In this document: positions 1 through 4,903 of the stretch, piece by piece
Layout: the number at the start of each line of letters is the position of its first letter
How positions within the stretch are numbered: the stretch's first letter is position 1
Origin: Chryseobacterium gleum
GTDB lineage: Bacteria; Bacteroidota; Bacteroidia; Flavobacteriales_D; Sanyastnellaceae
NCBI GenBank assembly: GCA_945897395.1
Contig: CAMDFE010000128.1
Location: 1 to 5,353 of the forward strand
Direction of reading: 5' to 3'
Length of the DNA stretch: 5,353 nt
Notes under the pieces: model-generated
Seen by the model: the letters and a program-made list of their open reading frames with translations, nothing else
What the model was told of the DNA's origin: nothing
The model's database searches: none
Position numbers and translations under genes: made by a program

Positions 1-854
1 CTTCCAATTTCTTGAAATGCGGAGAAATTTCCCAATGCATCTGACAATTCAACGGTGAAAATATTACCGGAATTGAATGTTCCAGTAGCAGCATAATTCA
101 CATCGAACGAAGGCCCCGGGCAAAATGATATTCCGCCTACTCCGGTAATCTGAGTACTTACATTTCCAGCGTTTCCAACGGCAGTAACCATCAATTCATC
201 AACTGCAAAAGCAGGATCAGCTGCGCTAAACGATTGCTGGTTCACAAAACGAAAACCAAATCTTATTTGCGATTGGTTGTCCCACTGCGGATTGGTGAGT
301 GTTGCTAAAGTCCAGTTTGGAGAATTGTAATAGGACCCAGTTTGAAGGCTCCACGTTAATCCTCCATTCAGACTGTAATAAACTTCTCCGTAATTGGAAG
401 CAGACCCACTGCACAGCCAATAAAATGAAAATGAAACTCCCGTTTGTCCTTGCGTTGAAACATCTGCCGACATTTTAGCGAAATACGTTTCATCGCCGTT
501 GCAAAGTAAACCACCATCGCTAGCTTGAAATGAAGTGCAACTCACCCCACTATTTAAGGCGTCTGTACTGGTTATATGCATGTATCCGCTGTTTGGCGCC
601 CCAGTTATAATCGCAGGTTGACTGCTAGTCGGGGGAATGGTGACATCGAAACCTACACATGATTCGGTAAATGTTCCGCCCGCATAGGTTGAATTCACTA
701 GCCATTGGTTGTATCCACCCACAGCAGAATTAACATCGGAAGTATTAATCTGAAAACTGCCTAATCCAGAGTTGAAGTTTTCAGAGAATAAAACTGTTTG
801 TGAAATGCAATTCAGAGAAACAGAAATTGAAATAATTAGAAGTAAATTTTTCAT
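1..854 (-). CDS. Large exported surface protein, N-terminal part (3' end outside window)
   Basis: An open frame runs from the ATG at 854-852 to the left edge without a stop, giving 284 complete codons. Residues 1-18 form a signal peptide (MKNLLLIISISVSLNCIS) with likely cleavage before Gln19. Residues 21-225 look like a jelly-roll adhesin-type domain: an ENFNSGLGSF opening, then a VYYSLNGGLTW stretch near 158, IRFGFRF near 197 and FAVDELMV near 216. From about 232 an Ig-like domain begins, and its phrase NSGNIFTVELSDALGNF (261-277) recurs in large Bacteroidota surface proteins. By family habit these are often type IX secretion cargo with a C-terminal sorting domain, but that end is not in the window, so the secretion route is inference. 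The start is fixed by a TATCTTTA box 5 bp upstream; the ATG further upstream meets a stop after five codons. Its ligand or function cannot be told. The open frame at 226-420 on the same strand is a shadow of this gene. Confidence 0.85.
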   Translation of the reverse strand, partial: MKNLLLIISISVSLNCISQTVLFSENFNSGLGSFQINTSDVNSAVGGYNQWLVNSTYAGGTFTESCVGFDVTIPPTSSQPAIITGAPNSGYMHITSTDALNSGVSCTSFQASDGGLLCNGDETYFAKMSADVSTQGQTGVSFSFYWLCSGSASNYGEVYYSLNGGLTWSLQTGSYYNSPNWTLATLTNPQWDNQSQIRFGFRFVNQQSFSAADPAFAVDELMVTAVGNAGNVSTQITGVGGISFCPGPSFDVNYAATGTFNSGNIFTVELSDALGNFSAFQEIG

Positions 855-859
855 AGTCA

Positions 860-867
860 TAAAGATA
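860..867 (-). promoter_or_regulatory. Putative -7 box TATCTTTA for the gene at 1-854
   Basis: TATCTTTA fits the Bacteroidota -7 consensus TAnnTTTG except for the last base, and ends 5 bp before the ATG. No clear TTTG stands 19-21 bp further upstream; the shared dyad occupies that place. It is assigned because the same box-to-ATG distance recurs at the other gene starts in the window. Confidence 0.45.
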
Positions 868-896
868 ATCCCATCGGGGTGAATAATCATTCACCC
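860..896 (-). repeat. 37-bp leader repeat with dyad, copy 1 (upstream of gene at 1-854)
   Basis: This sequence is identical over 37 bp to 2472-2508. It contains a perfect dyad, GGGTGAAT and ATTCACCC separated by 4 bp (877-896). Here the dyad extends to an 11-bp stem (874-884 with 889-899). On the minus strand the dyad is followed by GATGGGAT and a TATCTTTA box (867-860), then 5 bp to the ATG. The dyad centre lies about 23 bp upstream of the box centre, which would place it over the -33 region if the box is a -7 element. That position suits an operator, but a dispersed palindromic element is equally possible. No T-tract follows on either strand, so it is not a classic terminator. Confidence 0.8.
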
Positions 897-922
897 CGAC
901 TAAAAGATTCATTCATCCCGAC
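887..922 (-). repeat. Direct repeat of a 14-bp half-site, 22 bp apart
   Basis: The minus-strand motif GTCGGGGTGAATGA (900-887) recurs as GTCGGGATGAATGA (922-909). They match at 13 of 14 positions and are offset by exactly 22 bp, close to two helical turns. The inner copy overlaps the left arm of the dyad in the 37-bp repeat. The outer copy has no matching second arm. It lies in the 93-bp gap between the two leftmost genes. It may be an accessory binding site or a decayed copy of the palindromic element. Confidence 0.5.
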
Positions 923-947
923 GCGATTAAAAAAGTGCTTTTATTGA

Positions 948-2468
948 TTATTTAATCACAACCGGCTTCACCCCACGATAAGACTCCGGCATCATACCCA
1001 CATCGGCGCCAATATATGTCGGATCGCAATAGATGTAATCTTTCCCGTTGAATTGAATAATGGCGTCTGAATTTTTCTGCTCTTTCAATCTCACCGCCAT
1101 GGCTACGTGACCAGGATAATTCAATCCGATTGTTTCAACGCCTACCAATTCCGTGAGTAGCGCATTCAACAAAAACGTGCGGTCTTCGCAATCGGCAAAA
1201 GGATAAGCCAAGACTTCTTCAGGAATGCAAAACTTTTCATATTGAAATTGATCTTGGTCGGTTTTGTATGGAATGCTCTGACAAACCAAAGCGTATAAAT
1301 AACGAACCTTCTCACGCTCACTTCCGCATGATGCAAGTTTTGCATCCAATGCTTTGTGCAATCTCTCTTTGAAGGAAGCGGGCAAAGGCTGACCGAAATA
1401 ATAATCCAATTCGGTCTGGGGTATCGTCGCATTGAAGGTGGTGCGATAAGTTAAATAGGGAAGAGTCACATGCTCAGTGTTTCGATTGAATTTAAAATCG
1501 AATCCGCGATCGGTCCACTTTTCCGGAAACTTGGCTGAAGGTGTATTTGCTAAAGTGAAAATGTTTTTCGCACCTTCATGCTGAGAAGAGTATGTGTACA
1601 ATGCACTCGGTGATTTCTCTTCCAATACAAAATAGTTGTTTCCCTTGAATTCAAAATACGATTTTCTGTAAAGCATGTCCTTAAAGGGAAGCGTGAGAAC
1701 AATCTGATTTTCGCCGTACATAATTCGGGTGTCGTATCCCATTTGCACCAGCACAAACCACATGAATAATTTCTGATCATTCTTACTTGTGAAATTACTT
1801 TTCGCAACAGACTGAATCATCTCGTACAACCCCCAATCTGAAAGACCAAATTCGCTTTTCTGATAATTGAAATACGCCAACATCAAATCATATTCTTTCT
1901 CAGAACAATTCTTCCAATACGCGGTAATTGTATTCGGATCTGGACTGCCTTTCAGCGTCGGCCACTTACTCGCAATCAATATCATCTTCCACTCATTCCC
2001 AAACAAACTCTCATTCTGGAATTGAAACGCTTTGTTAAATGCCAATTCCTCTGCCTTTTCCTCTTGCGCAGCATCTTTTATCACAACTTGTGAAACATCT
2101 TCCTCCGCATCCTGCTTGTCATCTTGCTTGTCATCTTGCGTAGCGTCTTGTATCACATCTTGCTCCGCACCTTGCTTGTCATTCTGCTCCGCATCAGGTT
2201 TAAACACCGGCGGTGCCGTTGGCTTCGGCTTTTCACTTGACGGTTTCGAAGGGAATAAATCTTCTCGCGTCCAATTGCCTTCCAGCATCTTAGAAAAAGC
2301 CTTGTCATGGGCAGTTCGAAGCGAGTCCATCTCGCGATTGACTTTCTGTTCAAACTGATTCATTTCTTTTTCTCTCTGCTGTTTGAATTTCTCGAAATCA
2401 GAAATTTGTCCGTGAGCGAGAACAGAGAATAGAGAAATTGAAATTATAAGAAGAAGAGTTTTAATCAT
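948..2468 (-). CDS. Exported transglutaminase-like protein with acidic tetrapeptide repeats
   Basis: The product is 506 residues, read from the ATG at 2468-2466. A longer frame starting at 2486 would add MGLSLI, but that ATG lies inside the 37-bp leader repeat and the other copy stops there, so it is rejected. Residues 1-20 are a signal peptide (MIKTLLLIISISLFSVLAHG) cleaved before Gln21. Residues 22-65 are charged and probably helical, and a Pro/Lys-rich hinge follows (about 74-92). Residues 91-138 are twelve tetrapeptides of the type QDDK/QDAE. A conserved-looking middle domain follows (about 150-310). The C-terminal domain carries a transglutaminase-like triad: Cys427 in ADCEDR, His454 in PGHVAMAV, Asp482 in YCDPTY. 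In this superfamily such domains act as cysteine proteases, amidases or crosslinking enzymes, or as inactive binding folds; the intact triad suggests activity. The substrate is unknown. The order of helical segment, Pro hinge and middle domain resembles uncharacterised exported Bacteroidota proteins as I remember them. It probably acts in the periplasm or on the cell surface. Confidence 0.85.
   Translation of the reverse strand: MIKTLLLIISISLFSVLAHGQISDFEKFKQQREKEMNQFEQKVNREMDSLRTAHDKAFSKMLEGNWTREDLFPSKPSSEKPKPTAPPVFKPDAEQNDKQGAEQDVIQDATQDDKQDDKQDAEEDVSQVVIKDAAQEEKAEELAFNKAFQFQNESLFGNEWKMILIASKWPTLKGSPDPNTITAYWKNCSEKEYDLMLAYFNYQKSEFGLSDWGLYEMIQSVAKSNFTSKNDQKLFMWFVLVQMGYDTRIMYGENQIVLTLPFKDMLYRKSYFEFKGNNYFVLEEKSPSALYTYSSQHEGAKNIFTLANTPSAKFPEKWTDRGFDFKFNRNTEHVTLPYLTYRTTFNATIPQTELDYYFGQPLPASFKERLHKALDAKLASCGSEREKVRYLYALVCQSIPYKTDQDQFQYEKFCIPEEVLAYPFADCEDRTFLLNALLTELVGVETIGLNYPGHVAMAVRLKEQKNSDAIIQFNGKDYIYCDPTYIGADVGMMPESYRGVKPVVIK
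2055..2198 (-). repeat. 12-bp tandem repeat coding for twelve tetrapeptides
   Basis: The coding strand shows a 12-bp period over 144 bp, with units such as QDDK, QDAE, QDVI and QDAT (residues 91-138 of the transglutaminase-like protein). Two central units, QDDK-QDDK (2113-2136), are identical in DNA; outer units are increasingly degenerate. Because each unit is four codons, gain or loss of a unit keeps the frame. The segment is Gln/Asp/Lys/Glu-rich and probably a disordered or extended spacer between the N-terminal helical segment and the folded domains. Confidence 0.85.
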
Positions 2469-2471
2469 GAT

Positions 2472-2479
2472 TAAAGATA
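2472..2479 (-). promoter_or_regulatory. Putative -7 box TATCTTTA for the transglutaminase-like gene
   Basis: The same octamer as at 860-867 lies at the inner end of the 37-bp repeat and ends 3 bp before the ATG. No TTTG is found at the expected -33 distance. A TTTTG near 2506-2510 is too far upstream. Confidence 0.4.
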
Positions 2480-2508
2480 ATCCCATCGGGGTGAATAATC
2501 ATTCACCC
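2472..2508 (-). repeat. 37-bp leader repeat with dyad, copy 2 (upstream of transglutaminase-like gene)
   Basis: This sequence is identical over 37 bp to 860-896. The dyad GGGTGAAT / ATTCACCC with a 4-bp centre spans 2489-2508; here the stem stays at 8 bp because the outer flank differs. The copy ends 3 bp before the start codon at 2468, against 5 bp in copy 1. It includes an in-frame upstream ATG (2486-2484), which is the only reason a longer reading frame exists for this gene. Confidence 0.8.
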
Positions 2509-2512
2509 AAAA

Positions 2513-2531
2513 TTCATTGTCATAAAGATAA
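2513..2531 (-). repeat. Partial extra copy of the gene-1 start region
   Basis: Nineteen bases match 850-868 at 18 positions. They carry a TATCTTTA box, TGAC, one changed base and an ATG with the next two bases. Here the ATG (2517-2515) opens only MNFG before a stop, so it does not start a gene. The copy sits between the tRNA terminator and the 37-bp repeat and looks like a remnant of duplication of the start region, or a decoy promoter. Confidence 0.6.
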
Positions 2532-2557
2532 AAAAAATGCCGACATTTCGTCGGCAT
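2529..2557 (-). terminator. Intrinsic terminator of tRNA-Ser
   Basis: On the minus strand ATGCCGAC and GTCGGCAT form an 8-bp perfect stem with a 5-base loop (GAAAT), followed by eight T residues. It begins 7 bp after the tRNA 3' end, so it should end the tRNA transcript before the next minus-strand gene. On the plus strand no T-tract follows, so it is one-directional. Confidence 0.93.
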
Positions 2558-2564
2558 AGTTTCG

Positions 2565-2651
2565 CGGAAAGGGGGGGATTCGAACCCCCGGTACAGTTTC
2601 CCGTACGACAGTTTAGCAAACTGTTGGTTTCAGCCACTCACCCACCTTTCC
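2565..2651 (-). tRNA. tRNA-Ser (anticodon GCU)
   Basis: The 87-nt gene folds as a class II tRNA. The acceptor arms GGAAAGG and CCTTTCC pair fully, with discriminator G at 2565. The anticodon stem is ACAGT/ACTGT around the loop TTGCTAA, giving anticodon GCU (plus-strand 2615-2617), which reads AGC and AGU. The variable arm is long, with GTAC pairing, as expected for tRNA-Ser. The T arm is GGGGG-TTCGAAT-CCCCC. CCA is not encoded and must be added by nucleotidyltransferase. The gene has its own promoter 5' and a terminator 3', so it is a single-gene transcription unit. Confidence 0.97.
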
Positions 2652-2680
2652 TAACGGCTGATCCTCTTTTACGAGGATTG

Positions 2681-2711
2681 CAAATGTAAACCGACATTCC
2701 TATATTTCAAA
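2681..2711 (-). promoter_or_regulatory. Consensus Bacteroidota promoter for tRNA-Ser
   Basis: On the minus strand TTTG (2711-2708) is followed by 19 bp and then TACATTTG (2688-2681), an exact match to the Bacteroidota housekeeping pattern TTTG-N19-21-TAnnTTTG. Transcription would start near 2675, about 24 bp before the mature tRNA 5' end. It lies in the 68-bp gap between the maf stop codon and the tRNA. Confidence 0.88.
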
Positions 2712-2719
2712 TTTTTTTT

Positions 2720-3319
2720 CTATCCCTTCCCGAAGTGTTCCTTCAACGCTGCATAGAGCATATGCGTGGGCAATCCCATTACATTGAAATAACTTCCTTC
2801 CAATTTCGCTATTCCAACTAAACCAATGAAATCCTGCGCGCCATAACTTCCCGCTTTATCGAAGGGCTTGTAATTTTCAATGTAATGTTGAAGTTCGCGC
2901 TCATTCAATGTTGCAAAGGTCACCTTCGTGCAATCGGTAAACGAATGTTTCCAGGTGGAAGTGGAGATGCACACACCCGTGTATACTTCATGACTTCTTC
3001 CACTCAATTGCTTCAGCATGCTTAACGCTTCTTCTTTGTCTGCTGGTTTATTCAATAGTTTTCCTTCCACATGAACAACAGTGTCTGCCGTAATCACTAT
3101 CTCATTCGCTTCAGCAATTTCCATCAATGCCTCCGCTTTCCGTTCAGCTAAACGCTGCGCAACTTCAGTCAATGGCCAAGAGGGATCAATGCTTTCGTCT
3201 ACATCTGAAACACGGACTTCAAACGTTAGGCCCATGCCAGCCAACAATTCCTTCCTTCTCGGAGAGCCAGATCCCAAGACTAACTTGTAGTTGTTCATCA
3301 ACGGTAATAATTCTTCCAT
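2720..3319 (-). CDS. maf: Maf-type nucleoside triphosphate pyrophosphatase
   Basis: The product is 199 residues. Maf proteins hydrolyse non-canonical or excess nucleoside triphosphates to the monophosphate and pyrophosphate in the cytoplasm and are linked to septum control. Family motifs are all present: GSGSPRRKELL (16-26), ITADTVV with the catalytic-type Asp79, KP at 91-92, LSGRSHEVYTGV (105-116), DKAGSYG (154-160) and GSYFNVMGLPT (175-185). The DKAGxYG motif fits the YhdE-like dTTP/UTP branch rather than the YceF branch. The frame could begin at 3352 or 3298. I chose 3319 because TAAATTTG ends 5 bp upstream; the 3352 start would overlap guaA and run through its promoter, and the 3298 start still keeps the conserved core. 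It is divergent from guaA, with 31 bp between the starts. tRNA-Ser follows in the same direction but has its own promoter. Confidence 0.94.
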   Translation of the reverse strand: MEELLPLMNNYKLVLGSGSPRRKELLAGMGLTFEVRVSDVDESIDPSWPLTEVAQRLAERKAEALMEIAEANEIVITADTVVHVEGKLLNKPADKEEALSMLKQLSGRSHEVYTGVCISTSTWKHSFTDCTKVTFATLNERELQHYIENYKPFDKAGSYGAQDFIGLVGIAKLEGSYFNVMGLPTHMLYAALKEHFGKG

Positions 3320-3324
3320 GACTA

Positions 3325-3345
3325 CAAATTTACATCGTAAATTTG
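3325..3345. promoter_or_regulatory. Divergent maf/guaA promoter as a 21-bp inverted repeat
   Basis: CAAATTTA and TAAATTTG are perfect 8-bp arms separated by CATCG. Read outward, each arm is an exact TAnnTTTG box: one ends 5 bp before the maf ATG (3319), the other 5 bp before the guaA ATG (3351). Neither has a good TTTG at the usual -33 distance (an ATTG at 3360-3357 for maf is slightly too far). The two boxes are so close that two polymerases could not occupy them together, so mutual exclusion between the genes is likely if both are used. Confidence 0.65.
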
Positions 3346-3350
3346 CGCGC

Positions 3351-4883
3351 ATGCATCAATTAGTTCTTATCCTCGACTTCGGTTCGCAAGTCACTCAACT
3401 CATTGCACGTCGCTTGCGCGAACACAACGTTTACTGTGAAATCAAACCCTGGAACAAGGTGACTTCCATACCGGAAAATTGTGTTGGAGTTATTTTATCT
3501 GGAAGTCCATTCAGCGTGCACCAAGAGGGCGCTCCTTTGCCTGCAGTCTTCGATATAAATCCGAATTTACCCATGTTGGGAATTTGCTACGGTGCACAAC
3601 TCATGGCGCAACTGAACGGAGGAAAAGTAGAACGCAGCACCCACCGTGAATACGGACGCGCGAATTTAATTAGTCATCAAGCCAGTCATGTTTTATTTCA
3701 AGGCATTCCAGATCATTCACAAGTGTGGATGTCGCACGGAGATACCATTACTGGTTTAGGCGATAACATGGAAATTATCTGCAGCACAGAGAATGTGAAA
3801 GTTGCAGGATACGCCTTCAAAGACAGACCTGTTTTCGGAGTGCAATTTCATCCTGAAGTTTTCCATTCCACCGACGGTGGAACCATGTTGAAGAACTTCG
3901 TAGTGAATGTTTGCGGATGTAAACAAGACTGGACACCGGCTTCTTTTGCCGACGAAACCATTGCCGATCTGAAAGTTAAATTAGGAGACGATAAAGTTAT
4001 CCTTGGACTAAGCGGCGGCGTAGACAGCAGCGTTGCTGCAGTGCTTATTCATAAAGCCATTGGACCAAACCTCCATTGCATCTTCGTGAATAACGGGTTG
4101 CTTCGCAAAGACGAATACGAAAGCGTTCTCCACAGCTACACACATTTAGGACTAAACGTAAAGGGTGTCGACGCAAGTCAATTGTTTTACGACGCGCTCA
4201 TAGGTCTTTCAGATCCTGAAGCGAAGAGAAAAGCTATCGGTAAAACATTCATCGACGTCTTCGACGAAGAAAGCAAATTAATCGAAGGCGCGAAATGGCT
4301 CGGGCAAGGCACCATCTATCCAGATGTGATCGAATCGGTTTCCGTTTCTGGAGGTCCCTCAGCAACGATTAAGAGTCACCACAACGTAGGTGGTTTGCCC
4401 GATTACATGAAGCTTTCGTTGGTTGAACCGCTTCGCTTGTTGTTCAAAGACGAAGTGCGAAGAGTCGGTCGCGAGCTTGAAATTCCAAATGCAATATTAT
4501 CTCGCCATCCGTTCCCGGGTCCAGGCTTGGGTATTCGAATTTTAGGAGACATTACTCGTGAAAAAGTGCGCGTGCTTCAAGAAGTAGATGCCGTTTGGAT
4601 CAACGGCTTGAAAGAAGCAAATCTCTACGACGAAGTGTGGCAAGCAGGCGCAATCCTTTTGCCTGTGCAGAGTGTAGGCGTCATGGGCGACGAGCGTACG
4701 TATGAGAATGCTGTGGCCTTGCGCGCTGTTACAAGCACCGACGGAATGACAGCAGACTGGGCACATTTGCCTTATGAGTTCTTGGCGAAAGTGAGTAACG
4801 ACATTATCAATAAAGTGAAAGGAGTGAACCGCGTTGTTTATGACATCAGCAGCAAACCTCCAGCAACAATAGAATGGGAATAA
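3351..4883 (+). CDS. guaA: GMP synthase (glutamine-hydrolysing)
   Basis: The complete product is 510 residues. It converts XMP, glutamine and ATP to GMP, the last step of guanine nucleotide synthesis, in the cytoplasm. The N-terminal glutamine amidotransferase domain begins with ILDFGSQVTQLIAR and carries Cys79 in GICYGAQL, with His167 and Glu169 in QFHPEV. The ATP-pyrophosphatase domain has the P-loop SGGVDSS (221-227). The C-terminal dimerisation part includes SGGPSATIKSHHNVGGLP, HPFPGPGLGIRILGD, and the ending DISSKPPATIEWE, which is the family's usual C-terminus. The ATG at 3351 is preferred over upstream in-frame ATGs from 3291 because it directly precedes the first conserved strand, has the TAAATTTG box 5 bp upstream, and avoids overlap with maf. 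No riboswitch-like leader is possible given the short gap. The next gene begins 20 bp after its stop. Confidence 0.98.
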   Translation: MHQLVLILDFGSQVTQLIARRLREHNVYCEIKPWNKVTSIPENCVGVILSGSPFSVHQEGAPLPAVFDINPNLPMLGICYGAQLMAQLNGGKVERSTHREYGRANLISHQASHVLFQGIPDHSQVWMSHGDTITGLGDNMEIICSTENVKVAGYAFKDRPVFGVQFHPEVFHSTDGGTMLKNFVVNVCGCKQDWTPASFADETIADLKVKLGDDKVILGLSGGVDSSVAAVLIHKAIGPNLHCIFVNNGLLRKDEYESVLHSYTHLGLNVKGVDASQLFYDALIGLSDPEAKRKAIGKTFIDVFDEESKLIEGAKWLGQGTIYPDVIESVSVSGGPSATIKSHHNVGGLPDYMKLSLVEPLRLLFKDEVRRVGRELEIPNAILSRHPFPGPGLGIRILGDITREKVRVLQEVDAVWINGLKEANLYDEVWQAGAILLPVQSVGVMGDERTYENAVALRAVTSTDGMTADWAHLPYEFLAKVSNDIINKVKGVNRVVYDISSKPPATIEWE

Positions 4884-4890
4884 AATTTGT

Positions 4891-4898
4891 TACCTTTA
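4891..4898 (+). promoter_or_regulatory. Putative -7 box TACCTTTA before the LysM gene
   Basis: TACCTTTA lies in the 20-bp gap after guaA and ends 5 bp before the ATG, at the same distance as in three other genes here. There is no TTTG at the expected -33 distance, which would fall inside the guaA 3' end. Read-through from guaA is an equally good source of transcript, since no terminator lies between. Confidence 0.4.
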
Positions 4899-4903
4899 AT
4901 TCA

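Noticed and set aside
226..420. Small minus-strand open frame of 64 codons
   Set aside because: It lies in another frame inside the surface-protein gene and has no box before its start.
800..854. Lipoprotein signal on the surface protein (Cys16 in SLNCIS)
   Set aside because: Residues before the Cys (S-L-N) do not fit a lipobox, and cleavage before Gln19 fits better.
874..899. Stem-loop as an intrinsic terminator after the transglutaminase-like gene
   Set aside because: The 11-bp stem is strong, but no T-tract follows on either strand, and the core is shared with a site that is not downstream of a protein gene.
929..942. AAAAG/CTTTT inverted repeat just after the transglutaminase-like stop
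   Set aside because: The stem is only five mostly A-T pairs with a 2-base loop, too weak to be a terminator.
2032..2358. Plus-strand open frame rich in Ser and Cys opposite the tandem repeat
   Set aside because: Its Ser/Cys periodicity is the antisense reading of the 12-bp repeat in the real gene.
2469..2486. Upstream in-frame ATG giving a 512-residue transglutaminase-like protein
   Set aside because: The ATG is part of the 37-bp non-coding repeat. In the other copy the same ATG reads MGLSL then stop, and the six extra residues would displace a normal signal-peptide start.
2565..2651. tRNA-Ser as an integration site for a mobile element
   Set aside because: No second copy of the tRNA 3' end, integrase gene or phage-like gene is present in the window.
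2661..2678. ATCCTC/GAGGAT hairpin upstream of the tRNA as a maf terminator or tRNA leader structure
   Set aside because: No T-tract follows, and the predicted tRNA start site near 2675 falls inside the first arm, so the RNA would not contain the full stem.
3081..3321. Two plus-strand open frames opposite maf
   Set aside because: They are antisense shadows of a clear maf gene and have no recognisable protein content.
3291..3352. Longer N-termini for maf (to 3352) and guaA (from 3291)
   Set aside because: These extensions overlap each other head to head, cover the twin TAnnTTTG boxes, and add residues before the conserved first strand of each family.
4542..4766. Minus-strand open frame inside guaA
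   Set aside because: It is an antisense shadow of the conserved guaA 3' part.
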